A model generated the notes under the pieces. The model was given only the letters and a program-made list of their open reading frames with translations, searched no databases and had not been told where the DNA came from. The translations under genes were made by a program, and so were the position numbers. Shown piece after piece: positions 1 through 12,123 of a stretch of 64,000 bases of DNA. How positions within the stretch are numbered: position 1 is the first letter of the stretch; each line of letters opens with the position of its first letter. The DNA comes from Takakia lepidozioides (Eukaryota > Streptophyta > Takakiopsida > Takakiales > Takakiaceae): positions 58,260,756 to 58,324,755 of the forward strand of contig CM060731.1 in NCBI GenBank assembly GCA_030704615.1, given 5' to 3'.

Positions 1-74
1 CTGTAAGTGTGGATGATTTCTCTCAAGTTATGCACACTTCAAACTTTGGGTATCTGTTGGATTTAATGTGACAG

Positions 75-3000
75 TAAGAGCTGGAACAGGAGGGGACGAG
101 GCGGGAATTTGGGCAGGAGATCTTGTCGGTACACACGTCCATGCTCGTTGTCCATTTCAAACCAGTCCCTTGCTATATTATTCATTTTTATATGCCCTGA
201 GTGTAACCTGCACTATCCAAGTTTTGAACCTACCATACTCCTATCACACTATCTGGAATCTTGTGTAATTCCTGGCGGCTTTATAGTTGTTAGTTACAGT
301 AAAAGCAGGACTTGAGGAGCAATTTTCCTCTGGGTCCATGGTTTTTGTAAGCCCTTCAGTCAACGTCTTTGGGATTTGCTGGTGCAAGATCATCAAATCT
401 ACTATCGAGCTCTAGATCAAGTGTGATTAATGTTATCCTGGTCTCTATGCACCACTCATACAAGTTGTGTGGCATTTGCAGGTGCGCATGTATCAAAAAT
501 ATGCAGAGCGCAATAGTTGGAAGTGCTCACCAATCTCTTGCACTGAGGTTTGAATACAAGGTGTCCCACCCCCACTTTCAAGATACTGAAATACACCATC
601 GAGATACATAGTTTGAATGCTCAGCACCAAATTGTTGAGTCCAATTCTGCCCTAAAATGGCTGCCCATGTCACTTTTGCAGGCAGAAAAGGGGGGCTACA
701 AGGAGTTTGTGCTGGAGATTACAGGTGAGCGAGTCTATAGTAAGCTAAAATATGAAGCAGGTGTACACCGGGTCCAGCGTGTGCCAGCTACTGAGTCACA
801 GGGCCGTGTCCATACCTCCACTGCCACTGTCGCCATCATGCCTGAGGTGAGGCTGGTTGATCACTGTTCCGTCACATTCTTGTGTGCTTCTTCATTTTTC
901 TATATCACCTGGATGCAATAGCCTTCTAAATATGAAATCAGTGGGATATTTAACCCTTCCAGGATGCTCATTCGTATGGAATGAAGCTTGTTCACAGCTC
1001 AGGATGTCTCATTCGCAAGATTGAGCTTTACTCTAGCTGGTATACCATCCACTCAAGTGGATTGCAACATAGTCAATGAAAAATAACTTTGTGTACAGGG
1101 TCTGATTCCATCTGGGCCTGCAGGTGGACGAAGTGGAGGTGGTGATTGATCCGAAGGACATAGATCTCACCACAGCCAGATCTGGCGGGGCAGGGGGTGA
1201 GTCTCCCATTGAAGCATCTCAAACTCCATTTGCAAACACCCCAATCCATGAATGTAGGGTCATTCAAGGGTTTCACCAGTTGAAGGTTTCGGTACAATCT
1301 AGGGCACCCCGTATGCTGGAGATGCTCAAGATTATTGATGTTTCTGGATAGTTCAAGTTGTCAGTAAAATTGACCAGGTAGTTTTCAAGGTGTGGACTAG
1401 TACTCCGAAGTGGGACACTGTTCCTCCTTTGAAACAAAAAACAAGCAAAGTGCCATTTTAGAATTCCAAAGAGAAAATCTCATGAGTGCTGCATATGGAA
1501 GTAGGTGATCAGGATAAAGCCGATGCAAATTGATGGTGTACGGGGGCTGGTGTACAAATGTGCTTGGGGGGCCACAGGGCAGAATGTAAACAAGGTGGAA
1601 ACTGCAGTAGATCTGGTACATAAGCCTACAGGTATTCGTATTTTCTGCACTGAGGAGCGCTCCCAACTCAAGAACAAAATCCGTGCTTTTCAGCTTCTTC
1701 GTGCCAGACTGTGCGTCCTTAACCCTTTCTTTTTAAATGTATCCTTACTGTTAGATTCTACATTTTTCTCAAACAATTTCAAATGCCCCAGATCAAACCA
1801 ACTCTCTCTCTGTCATTGTCCGGGATATTCTGACCAGATAGTGACCTCTTCAGGACAATCAAGAACATTGTTCCTGTACCTCTATTCACCAACTTTCAAA
1901 ATCTTGAGGCCGAGCCTAAAGCCCTGGCCCTGTTGGGGTCTAATTGCTGGGCAGCTCAAACACAGCAAGTTGATGCTTGTGTGAAGGTCTTTCTAGAGGA
2001 TATTTGGAAATTCCAACTAAGTGTCTCTATCAAGGTAAGTCCCAGTGCCCGGAGCGAGCCCCTCACAAAGGTAGTATCTGTGCCCTTTTGTTCTGCCCAA
2101 ACTGAGCGCAGGGGCTGTGGCCACAGGCTTAGGCCGGCCCTGTTGGGGTCTAATTGCTGGGCATCTCAGAATGATGCTTGCATGAACCAGAGGGAATCTC
2201 AAAGGTAGTGTCTGTTCCCTCTTGTTCCACCCAAACTGGGCTTAGGGGCTACGCAAACAACATCTATGAGTCTGTCTCGCTCTCTCTCTCACACAAACAC
2301 ACACATGAGAATCTCAAACACACTTGTATGGTTACTTATACTTTTATTATATTTTTGTCTGGGTTTGAAGTACCCATTCAGGATGCTGTGATTGTCTTCT
2401 TGTTGAGTCCATTACTGACTCTCAGATGGTTGGACAGATATGACATTAAACTCAGGGAGCAGCAGGAGAGCATCAGTTCACAGCGCAAATCACAGGTGTG
2501 AGACATACCTGTGAGCCACTTGAGCTATGCCTAATGTGCATGTGCAGTAACTTTGCTCACATGTCAGTCAATTCTAGATGCGTTTTCACTAATGTATGCA
2601 CATGCAAGCCAAACACATGTGCCATGTATGTGTGTTCAGCCAAGTGTGGACTAAGACACTTCTTCCCATCACAGTGATGACTGACATGCTCGGAGTGCAG
2701 GTAGGGACTGGGGCACGCTCCGAGAAGATCCGCACTTACAACTATAAGGTCCTATTCGTGTTCTTGATTTCCTCTGAGATATAGTTAGATGGAGTTTCAA
2801 ATTGCAGTTTTTTGATGGTTAGTTTGGGTGCTGTGATACCCCTGATGATTTTCAGCTCTTTTGCAGTTGAAGTCTTTGCATTGATGAGAGTGTGGGCTCA
2901 TGTCAGTGTGCTCTAGAACAGCTAATGTGGCTGTTCAGGGCAAGTTTGGTGTACCGCCCCTGAGCTCTTGATGAGATGAGTTGAAAGTTAGATGGTGCGG

Positions 3001-4907
3001 TCAGTTGAATCTTACGCCTAATACCAGATACCCTAAGATGATCGGCTGTATTTTTAGGAGGCAAGACCGTCCTTTTAAACATTCGTCCCTGCACCTCTGT
3101 TCACCAACAAAATCTCGATGCTGAGCCTAAAGGCCTGGCCCTGTTGGTGGCTGTGGGCAGCTCAAACAGCAGATTAATGTTTGTATTCTAGAGGAAATCT
3201 GGAAAGCCCGAACCAATTGTTAATACCAAAGTAAGTCCCACTACTGAAGTCAGATATGTTGTCTGTTCCCTCCTGTTCTGCCCAAACTGGTCGTGGGTTC
3301 TATGGCCACAAGGCTACGGCAAACGTCTTATCAGTACATTCCTATTGTTCCCCCCCAAACTGGGGATGGGGTCTATGGCCACAATGCTGTGGCAAACAAC
3401 ATCTTATGATTACATTCTTTCTCTCTCTTATACTGACCTTGAACAGTAGGACCATTTAAGACCCTTTGCAGTGGACTTGTCAAAAAGCCCAAACTCAGGA
3501 ATGATCCATTGTGGATCATCTCGTAGTGGACAAGGAGTTGTTCCCCCAGTGTGCCAAAGTGTTGGTTGATGGAACCGATATTGGTAATTCTGACCACTTT
3601 CTTGTCTGGACTGAGATCAGAGGGTGTATTCTTAACATAAAGAGATCTGTGAAATGTTCGATTCGAAAGTGTCGCATAGAAAAATTCCAGATGGGAGAGG
3701 TCTGGACAGACTATGTCCAGGCCTTAAATTAGGCTTCTTGGGAGAGTTCCATCACTTCTGCGGCTGAGAAGTTCATAGGGAGGAAACTAATGTCTGCAGT
3801 AAAGCAGTAAATTTGTGGTCCAATGAGATCAAGGTCAAGATTGCTGAGAGACAGGCACTTTTTATGGACTTCTGTAATGTAAAAATTGACACAGAGCTGT
3901 GGCCTAGATGTTAAGTAATGTCTGATGCCCATAGACTGTCTGAGGAAATGAAGTTAGGCATGAAACTTCCCTGCGCTTGTTTCCAGTCTGTGGCATGGGC
4001 AAGACATAGAATATCTGATGATTTGAGGCCTAGTTACCCTCAGCACTAGACTACGATTTAAACCTGGGGGGGGCGGGGAGAGCCTAGGCACCTTCGAACA
4101 ATGAACAGATGCAGAGAGGAAAGGAGAGTGTAAATGCCCAATTTCCGGGCAACCTGAAGACTATTGAAATTTATGATTCATTGTCCGGAGTATTCTCACT
4201 AGAGAGTGACTCTGTTCAGGGACATCAAGAACATGGTTCTTGCACCTCTGGTCACCAACATAGAAACTTGAGAGGCTGAGCCTGAAGCCCTCGCCCTGTT
4301 TACACACACACAGCCACTGCGTGTGGAATCAGTGGGACCACAAATTCCTCCACATTAAAAAACTGATGACTGAGGTCACACGGGTGCTTTCCACGCAAGA
4401 AGGCAATGAGAAGTGCAAGCTTACCTTGGATTGACCATTTTGATCTGACAATGGGAAACCTTCAATGTTCATAGGCTCAGCGCAACTTGCAAGATACTGA
4501 TTTTTGGAATGAAATTATAAATGCAGGACAACCGAGTATCAGACCATCGCACCAAAATCAATTTTGATCTCATGTCATTTCTGAACGGGGACATGGAGGG
4601 AGCTGTGCAGGTATGGAATGCAACCAACTTCAACTTGCATTTTTGATAACACCCTTCATCTGCGATGATGTAGATCTGAGAGCAAACCTGTTATTTATTG
4701 CACCGTGCCAAAGGTTTACAATTTACTCCAAATTCTGGGGTGTAACCTTGGTTAGCGTTAAGGAAATTGTGATTGCCAAGATTTGAGGAACAGTTTTTGA
4801 ACAAAGGTAATATTGAATGATGTATGTGGGTGCAGTCATGTACAGCAATGGAACAAAAGGAGTTGCTAGAGGAGCTTGCTGCTTCCACAAATGCTTCAAC
4901 TGTCTGA
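75..4907 (+). CDS. Peptide chain release factor 1, organelle type (3' nine exons; 5' end outside window)
   Basis: Class-I bacterial-type release factor that ends translation at UAA/UAG in plastids or mitochondria. Exons by homology and splice signals: 75-124, 482-547, 682-846, 1124-1196, 1578-1710, 2438-2495, 2701-2748, 4527-4610, 4836-4907 (TGA 4905-4907). Visible motifs: RAGTGGDEA at the start, [16 protein letters not shown] with the RF1-type PAT stop-codon reader at about 751-801, and the catalytic SGGAGGQNVNK. The GGQ is split by a phase-1 intron: the exon ending at 1196 gives GG plus the first base of a glycine codon, and 1578 supplies the rest. Downstream [14 protein letters not shown] and [10 protein letters not shown] are family blocks. 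All junctions keep phase; the first donor (GTCGGT) is weak. The N-terminus and transit peptide lie upstream, so plastid (APG3-like) versus mitochondrial cannot be decided. Looks intact. Confidence 0.9.
1780..2290 (+). repeat. Interspersed repeat R1, copy 1 (in release factor intron)
   Basis: Shares blocks with the copies near 3.1, 4.1 and 22.5 kb: a segment with CAGGACAATCAAGAAC, CTGTTGGGGTCTAATTGCTG followed by GGCAGCTCAAACA, then CTGCCCAAACTG and a (CT)n/(CA)n-rich end near 2277-2300. The CTGTTGGGGTCTAATTGCTG block occurs twice here (1931 and 2140), so the copy is itself internally duplicated. It contains no intact protein frame. It lies between exons ending at 1710 and starting at 2438. 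Confidence 0.7.
3085..3440 (+). repeat. Interspersed repeat R1, copy 2 (in release factor intron)
   Basis: Begins with GTCCCTGCACCTCTGTTCAC and contains GGCCTGGCCCTGTTGG, GGCAGCTCAAACA and CTGCCCAAACTGG. It ends in CAAACAACATCTTATGATTA followed by a CT-rich tail. The last part is duplicated (GGCCACAAGGCTACGGCAAA near 3303, then a variant near 3378). It sits in the long intron between exons 2748 and 4527. Confidence 0.65.
3500..4000 (+). mobile_element. LINE endonuclease relic
   Basis: The frame from 3511 to 3732 reads [17 protein letters not shown] and then [14 protein letters not shown]. This resembles the C-terminal part of the exonuclease-endonuclease-phosphatase domain of LINE ORF2, where the SDH active-site motif is conserved. 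A stop follows LN at 3730; the next 250 bases still resemble linker sequence ([10 protein letters not shown]) but hold several stops. It is a dead fragment inside the last large intron of the release factor gene. It may belong to the same LINE family as the reverse-transcriptase fragment at 20.9 kb, but the two do not overlap. Confidence 0.6.
4035..4310 (+). repeat. Interspersed repeat R1, copy 3 (5' part)
   Basis: Starts near GCACTAGACTA and carries ATGAACAGATGCAGAGAGGA, then GGACATCAAGAACATGGTTC and GAGCCTGAAGCCCTCGCCCT. The same order of blocks occurs at 22530-22770. The copy stops before the GGGTCTAATTGCTGG block, so it is truncated at the 3' side. It lies in the release factor intron before the exon at 4527. 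Confidence 0.6.
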
Positions 4908-6460
4908 ATTTTCCAGGCAATGCTGTGCATTGAAGTTCTTGTGATTGCATGCTTATTTTCACATTTAAGACATTTTCCATCATTCAAAGTAAAAATTTAT
5001 GACCTTCTTTTCTTTTCCTTTTTTGATTTTTTTAGGAAAAAGTTTAACGCAGTGCATATCCCTAGGCTTTACGCCTTATTTGGACATTTTATCTACACTC
5101 ATTTATTGTACTACTAGGTTAAATAGGGGCATTTCTCAGCTCAACAAACAATCTGGTTTTTACTGCGTTTGTGTCCCTGCATCCTTCAAATTCAACTAAA
5201 GGACTAGGTCAATGTAGAATAAGGATACTGTAATCCTTCCAAAATTGCTTTGTTATGAAATCCTGAACACAGTAGTGCCAGTACAACACCCGATTTCCCC
5301 TTTTGCTGATGACCACGGTTCCATCCAATTGATGGCTCACAAAGTAATTGAAACCACTGCTCCTAGTGGCACATGATGACAGATTCTCATACAAGGGGTT
5401 GCATGGATAATTGCTGTACACCATGACATTACAGGCACTCCAACGTAGCCATGGAGTCCTCACCGTAGGGATCTTTTGTTACATCTCTGTAGTCCAGGGG
5501 ATGATTTTGGGACCACCTACGATGATCAGTAGCCACTAGGACGTTGGTTTGTGCTGCAGATCAGTACTCGTGTTGGTCTGGTACTACATTTTCAACGAGG
5601 ATTCTAGGTATGTGGGTTTTCAAAGTTTTCAATACCAGCAGATTTTAACTATTTCAGAGGGAAAAACCTGTTGATACTTGATAGTGAGTTCTAAATATTG
5701 GGTCAATATATAACTAGGATAATTCAATCGTTAGCAATATGGTATAGCCTGGCCCTTAACCTGATAATAGATCTGGTACTAGCGGATCGCATTTGCAGCC
5801 TGGTAGGTTCCTCAACTAGGTATTGGAACTCTTCACACCAGCCAGTTCGGTTCTGTCATACTAGTGTTGATACCAGAGGAAACCCAATTTACCAGAGCAA
5901 CACTGTTCCTAGCATCCAGGTCTGGTAGTTCTAAAATTTAATCATGTCAGCTTTCATATACACTAAATAATATTACAACTAAATGGAGAGCAATAGCACT
6001 GATGTAAGATAGCCGCTTTTGTGGACTGTCAAATTTTTCTCACCTCTGGAGAGTGATACAAATTAGAGTGAGAGCATTTTAAACTCTTTAATAGAGAGTT
6101 GGTGGGGGGGGTTTGACAGGGGACTGAGGTTGATTTTTATTTATTTATTTATTTATTTTTATTGTCGAAAGTATACCGGCAAATTGTATGCTTGCATTAA
6201 CTTCTTACATTATTTATATGGTTCTCCCAATTGAATATGTAACTTGTCATATAATATAATCCTCTCTGGGCTCGGCCTGGCTTCTTCGGGGTTGAAAATT
6301 TTCCCCATATTAGTAAAATTGAACGTCCCTCAGGAAAAAAGAATATAGTAGGATGGAACATTGCAACGGCAACAATCACAATTTCTTTTGTGTATGTAGG
6401 AATGGCCATTGTTTATTCCCTTCTAGATCCTTTGAAAGCAAACTGTCTAGGTGATAATGT
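4908..6460. other. Intergenic, no gene recognised
   Basis: Only short frames without family motifs are present. A (TTTA)n run occurs at about 6132-6163. The stretch separates the + strand release factor from the - strand methylesterase pseudogene, so it probably holds the 3' ends of both. Confidence 0.5.
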
Positions 6461-8287
6461 TTAAGCGCCTGAGTACTTGTCAGCGATCTCCAGTAGATGC
6501 TGATGAAGCTTTTGCGTTGCCGAGAAGAACGGGCTGTGATCTGATTTGATGTCGATGATCTCAGTGGGTTGGTTGTTGGGTTCACTCAAGAATGCGGCAG
6601 TTTGTTTCGCAGCAGGTATGATGTTGTCGTCTGATGTCCTGATGTAAATTGTTGGAACTGTTCCATAATTTCCAGCCGTACATTGGGTTGTATGTGACCC
6701 ATTGACCAGGCAGAAAGGAACAGGCTTAATCAGCATTGAAGCCAAGGCCACATCCTGTACCACTCGAGAAATTGTCAATCGATTTTCTCTGTGTAGTATC
6801 ACTGCGTACACTGATCGCAACACAGCTCTAGATCATAATAGTTCAAACATGTAAGTAGTGTCAATTTATTGTTAGCGTTTATCAGAAGTCTGCAATACAA
6901 CTTATACTAACACTCTAGAGACTTCAGTTATAGTAGGCTCTTGGGTTCTCTTTGGGTGCGACAGCGAGAAGACATTCTTTCACATACGATGATCATTCTT
7001 CACTTGACAATTGGTGACAATATTCCAACGAGAAGTTCACCTCACCTAGGAAGGACTGCGCAGGTAGAAGACCTCAGGGGTGCAAGTTGAATGCTGTTGG
7101 CGGGTTTTCAGTGCCATTGCCAAAAGTGATTTCAACATTTCCTGGCGTTATGTCCAACTCGCAATATTGCTGCATCCACTGCACAAAACCAAAGGGAAGA
7201 AGGTCCCGAGCTGTGCTCAATATGCCTGAATTCTTATATATCAGTTTGCTGGTATTAAACATGTGAAGTTTCACTTGACAATATTCTGTTCATGATGGTC
7301 CATAATTGGTACCTTGATAAAAGAACATCTATTACACTTGCAGAGGGAGGCTTGTTGCCAACAAGTGTACAGGTGGAGCAATGGCTGAACGACCCTAAAA
7401 AGATATCCTGCAAGAAGGTCTACATACGCTCGTCTCTTGAAGTCTGATTGGGGTACTGTAAACAGATGTAGGATTCAATCTGACCGTGTACATAGATCTG
7501 AAGACAGACACACTTGCTCGCAATAAATTTACAATTTTTTTGCAGGTTTCCAGATGGTCCATCGTACCTCCGGGGTCACTGATGTCCCATTGGCATGAAA
7601 ATGGCTGTTACAAAGACGCCTACCGCAATCTTGTGAGGGAAATTCTCCATGGCATGTGTTACACTCAAGCCTCCCATGCTGTGACCCACCAGTACGACCT
7701 GAATGCATACATATAGGTACACTTACAGATCCATTAATCAGTCCCTCCTCAGGACAGTTTCCTTTGTGAACATTCAAGCTCCAAGTAGCAGGAAACACCA
7801 AGGATCCAGGACCTCCATATTGAACTATCATGAAACTGTTTGAAGAATACTAGTGAGTTAGAAACCTTCATTTGATCTATCTCGACAAAAGTACAACCAG
7901 TTGATACTCCAATTACAGTTGGTTGACCAACCCAAAATTTACACAGTCGGGTATGAATGTCAAGAAGTCAATCTCTTGTTCAAACATGATCTCGAACTTT
8001 GAAAGATGCTGAATCGAGCTAAGCTAGAGCTAGGTCCAGGGTCGGGAGTGAATTGGCGATCTCACCTTCTCACTGTCAGGGAGAGAGAGTAGGAGGTCAA
8101 CGAATGGTTGGTTGTACTCAGTGAAGGAGGTGACTAAGTTGGCGTCAGCGGGATGTTTGCCGCAGCTAGCAAGGTCGATGGTAGTTACTTGATGTCCAGC
8201 ACGTTGCAGCAAGTCTACTGTTTTGTACCAACACCATGCGCCATGACCTCCCCCATGCACCAAAACAAAATGGTGTATTTTCCCCAT
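6461..8287 (-). pseudogene. Methylesterase (MES/SABP2-like) alpha/beta-hydrolase pseudogene, copy 1
   Basis: Four exons in the usual order: 8066-8287 ([17 protein letters not shown], the oxyanion-loop region), 7568-7698 (VVLVGHSMGGLSVTHAM, nucleophile Ser in GHSMG), 7046-7225 (CELDITPGNVEITFGNG), 6461-6754 (DVALASML, then SDHSPFFSA with the catalytic His). The family hydrolyses methyl esters of hormones such as salicylate or jasmonate, or acts as hydroxynitrile lyase. Lesions: exon 2 reaches an in-frame TGA after MPMGHQ and needs a frame change to join exon 3; exon 3 hits TGA after FNLHP; the last codon of exon 3 in the restored frame is TAG where the 50.9-kb copy has CAG. I chose ATG 8285-8287 because the 32.2-kb copy starts at the same place; an in-frame ATG also lies at 8342-8344. 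Likely dead. Confidence 0.8.
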
Positions 8288-8344
8288 TTGTGTTTCAGAG
8301 CTGTATAATTCTGCGAGTTCGAAGTCTGCAGAGACCTGATTCAT

Positions 8345-10070
8345 ACAACGAACACGTTATGTCAAGATTCATACATGTTGTACAGCTAACTTGTTCAATA
8401 ATTTAATCTCCCGGATCCAGAGAAGCCTTAACTTAGATCAAGAACTATTCTGGACATGGATGGTTTTGTCCTGCAGCAGCTGGTATAAAACGCCATGCAG
8501 TTAGTCTAGAGGTCTCAATGCCTGCTCGGGCAGATCATATATCTCTAGGTTTTCTCGTCTCTGACTCTATGGTCAAGACCGAAGCAGCCAACTCTGTATA
8601 GCTTCCTGACTCGGGCGGATTATCTGATGTTCATATATCACAAATATATCACACAAGTTTGTAGAGAAGACTCATGTATATGCAGGAGCCTTTAAGCTTG
8701 CATGTATGATTACGGTCGGGCACTCGAGATCTAATTCTTGATGCTGCACGTTGGTACATAATTACAACGATGTACTGTACAGCAGGCCAGCTCGGCTTAT
8801 ATGAACTAGGAGACGTTAATCAAACTAGTACGATACAACTACAACTTACGTGTCTGGAAATCTTGGACTTGCAAGGTGCAGGCTGTAATCTGGAGGGATC
8901 AGAGCTAGAGAGAATGTACTCGTAGAACGTTGCGAGAGAGAAAGAAAGAGAGAAAACTTTCTTGCAGCCGTACGTACAAGACTCACTCGATCGAACCCAG
9001 CCACCCTGCTCCACTAGTGCCCCAAGGAGGAAGGAACCTCCCTAACGAAAGGAAAGGAACACAAAAAGGAACACAAAAAGCTGCGGAAGAAATTACAATA
9101 TGCGACAGAAAGTTTGCGTGCATCACTGTTGCCTAACTACCTCCCTTCGGCCGTATCGATCACTGGCCGCTTTGTCTGATCTTTTCGAGAGCACTTGCAT
9201 CACCTCCCATATGTTAATTTTGAAAATGCCCATGGATCTCATGTTGCAGCTAAATTGGTCGGGAATCTCTAGAGCGGAATGCTTCAGTTGATTCCAGTAG
9301 AGAATAGCCCACTTATAGGGCTTTTGTAAGGCATCGTACATCACTGGGCCCCCTGCCGCCGCAAAGCCACCATTCTGGAAACCTCACAAGATCCGCCCTC
9401 TTTTCCTGTATCGTCACATCCCCATTTCACAATCGTGTCGTTATTGAAGCTGACAATGCGATCGTGGTGCACCAAGTTCACGCTGACGTAAGTTTTTGCG
9501 CTGACTAAGTTATAGTGAGCTCAATGTCATTATTACACTCCAATGCAAGTTGTCTGATGCCAGGGCCCCTGACATGTACCCTTACAATATTTTTCTCTAT
9601 TCTGCTGGCAGATTTTCGAGACGCTGTCGCAGCTTCCATTTGGCTCAATTTAGCTGTGGAGATCAAATCTTTGAAATTGGTTGTAGAGTGTTGGAGACAG
9701 ACTGTACCATGTTGGCGCAGTTGTTGATGGTTTCTCAAGTTCTACTCTTGCTTTGTAGTGTCTTTGGGTAAGCTATAAGATGTTTCTCTACCATGAAAGA
9801 TGAGATGGTCAAAATCCAGTACTACGTTTCTGCAAATACGGTCCTCACTAACATGGAACTAAGACTAAACTATCTAAACAGCTACTTCACCACAAACCAG
9901 CTTCCAACATTCACTCTCATGACTGGTGTACTCAGACAGGCCAGTGTTTTGATTACTGACCTGCAATATTGGGACATTGGTATTGTCTTTCCTACATCCT
10001 TTGCATACCAGTTGTTCACTGTTTTGGCTGTCCCGATGGTTGATTATCATAGTGGTGCTTATCAAACTAT
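8345..10070. other. Intergenic, no gene recognised
   Basis: The stretch holds frames on both strands of up to 120 codons (for example 9793-10155 +, partly inside the Copia-A 5' LTR) without recognisable domains. The first few hundred bases should hold the promoter of the methylesterase pseudogene. Purine-rich AGAGAGAAAG sequence occurs at about 8930-8960. Confidence 0.4.
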
Positions 10071-10071
10071 T

Positions 10072-10114
10072 GAACTCGACGCACATCCTTCATACTCCCA
10101 CGTTTGGCATACAT
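10072..10114 (-). pseudogene. PPR gene relic, part left of Copia-A
   Basis: On the minus strand 10114 downward reads MYAKRGSMKDVRR, the helix-turn segment of a plant PPR module (compare MYAKCGSMKDA in the 17-kb gene). The reading fails right after it. The other half of the module lies beyond the Copia-A element at 14912-15060, and the two halves meet at the TACAT target duplication. Confidence 0.75.
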
Positions 10115-10406
10115 TGTTGGAAGTAATTAAACATATCTACAACCAGACATACTGACAAGTCACAGTTAACAATAGAGATAAGCCTCGGTTAGCTAAAAGA
10201 TAGCTAAAGTTAGCTTTAGTTATTAGTGACTCAAGTCATTGTACCAGAATAGCAAGTGGAGATAACTTAAGTAAAAGCATGGAGTTATGCTATAGTTATC
10301 TCAGCTATTCTAGATTAGACTTTGAGTATAAATACTTTGGGTGGAGAGTTCTCAGTAATCAGTTTAAGCTTTAGTCTAAGACTTTAGTTCTTGCTCAATT
10401 CTAACA
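10115..10406 (+). repeat. Copia-A 5' LTR
   Basis: 292 bp, TG...CA ends. A TATAAATA box sits near 10327 and is followed by CTTTGGGTGGAGAG. The 3' LTR has 45 bases where this copy has the four bases CTTT, so this LTR is shorter exactly in its core promoter. Confidence 0.95.
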
Positions 10407-10420
10407 TGGTATCAGAGCCA
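10407..10420 (+). promoter_or_regulatory. Copia-A primer binding site
   Basis: TGGTATCAGAGCCA directly abuts the 5' LTR. This is the standard plant Copia primer site for initiator tRNA-Met. Confidence 0.9.
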
Positions 10421-10467
10421 TTCTTCTCTAGGTAAGAGTTGGTAGTTGAGATTGAGAGAACTTGATT

Positions 10468-12123
10468 ATGGCTGGAGCGTCATCTTCTAGCAATCCTCCT
10501 TCTATGTCTATGACGAGTGCGTTAGATGTGAGAGTGGAAGATCGATTCAATGGAGCTAACTATCAAACCTGGAAGTTTAGGATGGAGATGGTTCTTCTAG
10601 ACAAAGATCTATGGGGAGTGGTTGATGGATCAGTCCCAAGACTTGACACTATTGTTAGCCAAGGCATATGGGATAGGAAAGATCAGAAAGCAAGAGCTAG
10701 CATCATCACAAGCTTGAGAGACAATCAGTTGCATCTCATTATAAGCGCTAAGAATGCTAAGGATGTTTGGGATAAGCTAGCAAGCATATATGAGACGAAG
10801 GATGTCACATCGCAAGTGTATGCGACGCAGAAGTTCTATGGTCTGAAGATGACCGAGTCAGACTCAGTTGAACAACACTTGAATTTGTTTTGTGTGTTGC
10901 GAGATCAACTAGTTTCTGTGGGAACTAATGTGACTGATGAACACGCCGCAGTGGTGTTATTGGCAACCTTACCTGAATCCTATGATGGTTTTGTGGTGTC
11001 CCTAGCAGGACAAACCAACTTAACTATTGATGTTGTCATAGGACTTCTCCTCAAGGAGGAAACAAGAAGAAAAGGTCAAGGTACGTCTACAGAGGTAGAC
11101 AGAGCTTTGTTCACAGGCAAGACTGGAGTAGTCTTGAATAGAAGACTCCCTTCACATATGTCTCAGAAGTCCCAGAGGTTTCAGAAACCTCAATCTAGCT
11201 CAAAGATCAAAAAGCCCAAAGTAAGATGCTTTTATTGCAAGAAACTTGGTCACATGATCAAGGATTGTAGAAAGCGCATTGCAGATGAGCGCAGCAGAGA
11301 GAGTCAAGGAAACATAGCTATTCATCAGAGGAATGCTATTTTATTTGTTGTGTCTCTCTCAGCCACTACTAGACAGAAACATGTGTGGTATGTTGATTCA
11401 GGAGCATCTCAACATATGAGTTCAGAGAAAGAGCATTTCTTATCCTATAGATCTCTTTCACCTACACAATATGTTCTTTTGGGAGATGATAGCAAACATG
11501 CCATTAGTGGGGAAGGCTCAGTCTCTCTTATGCTCAATGAAGGGGAAACCATAGAGGTGGAAAATGTCCTACATGTCCCTACTTTAACAAAGAACCTGTT
11601 GTTTGTAAGGCAAATTGTTGCAAAGGGATACAGAGTGGTATTCCAAGATGAGAGTTGTACTATCACAGATAGCTCAGGAGCTGTGGTAGCAAGAGCTATT
11701 CTTGATAATTGCTTGTATAGATTACAACATCATGTCTCTAGTGCTCTTACCACATTTTCACCACAGTTGGGATCTACACCTGTCATGTCAGAAACAGAGT
11801 TGTGGCATAGAAGGTTAGGTCATGTGAGCATTAAGAAGTTGAGACAGATGCAACTCTCAAGCCATCTTGTGGAAGGACTACCATTGAAGGAGATGAGCGA
11901 TATGCGTCTATGCAAAGGTTGCTTGGAAGGGAAGCAACATCGAGGTCAATTTCCTAAGGATGGTGGACGAAGAGCCACAAGTATATTGGAGATTGTACAT
12001 TCTGATGTGTGTGGGCCAATGCAAACCACATCACTTGGAGGAGCAAGGTACTTTGTGACATTCATTGATGATTTGTCAAGGAGGGTTGTGGTGAATTTCT
12101 TAAGACAGAAAATCAAGTGCTAG
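10468..12123 (+). CDS. Copia-A Gag, protease and start of integrase (frame 1)
   Basis: Starts at ATG 10468. The retrotransposon capsid region opens with DRFNGANYQTWKFRMEMV. A zinc knuckle CFYCKKLGHMIKDC lies near 11229-11270. The aspartic protease motif WYVDSGASQHM is at about 11389. GAG-pre-integrase LWHRRLGHVSIKKL is at about 11803, with the integrase zinc site (LCKGCLEGK), then the first catalytic Asp region HSDVCGPM and FVTFIDDLSR. One base missing near 12100 throws the frame off and ends it at 12121-12123. The rest of integrase continues in the next frame. It would act in virus-like particles in the cytoplasm and then in the nucleus. Confidence 0.9.
   Translation: MAGASSSSNPPSMSMTSALDVRVEDRFNGANYQTWKFRMEMVLLDKDLWGVVDGSVPRLDTIVSQGIWDRKDQKARASIITSLRDNQLHLIISAKNAKDVWDKLASIYETKDVTSQVYATQKFYGLKMTESDSVEQHLNLFCVLRDQLVSVGTNVTDEHAAVVLLATLPESYDGFVVSLAGQTNLTIDVVIGLLLKEETRRKGQGTSTEVDRALFTGKTGVVLNRRLPSHMSQKSQRFQKPQSSSKIKKPKVRCFYCKKLGHMIKDCRKRIADERSRESQGNIAIHQRNAILFVVSLSATTRQKHVWYVDSGASQHMSSEKEHFLSYRSLSPTQYVLLGDDSKHAISGEGSVSLMLNEGETIEVENVLHVPTLTKNLLFVRQIVAKGYRVVFQDESCTITDSSGAVVARAILDNCLYRLQHHVSSALTTFSPQLGSTPVMSETELWHRRLGHVSIKKLRQMQLSSHLVEGLPLKEMSDMRLCKGCLEGKQHRGQFPKDGGRRATSILEIVHSDVCGPMQTTSLGGARYFVTFIDDLSRRVVVNFLRQKIKC

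Noticed and set aside
9793-10155. 120-codon plus-strand frame ending inside the Copia-A LTR
   Set aside because: No domain, crosses the LTR boundary, and overlaps the minus-strand PPR relic.
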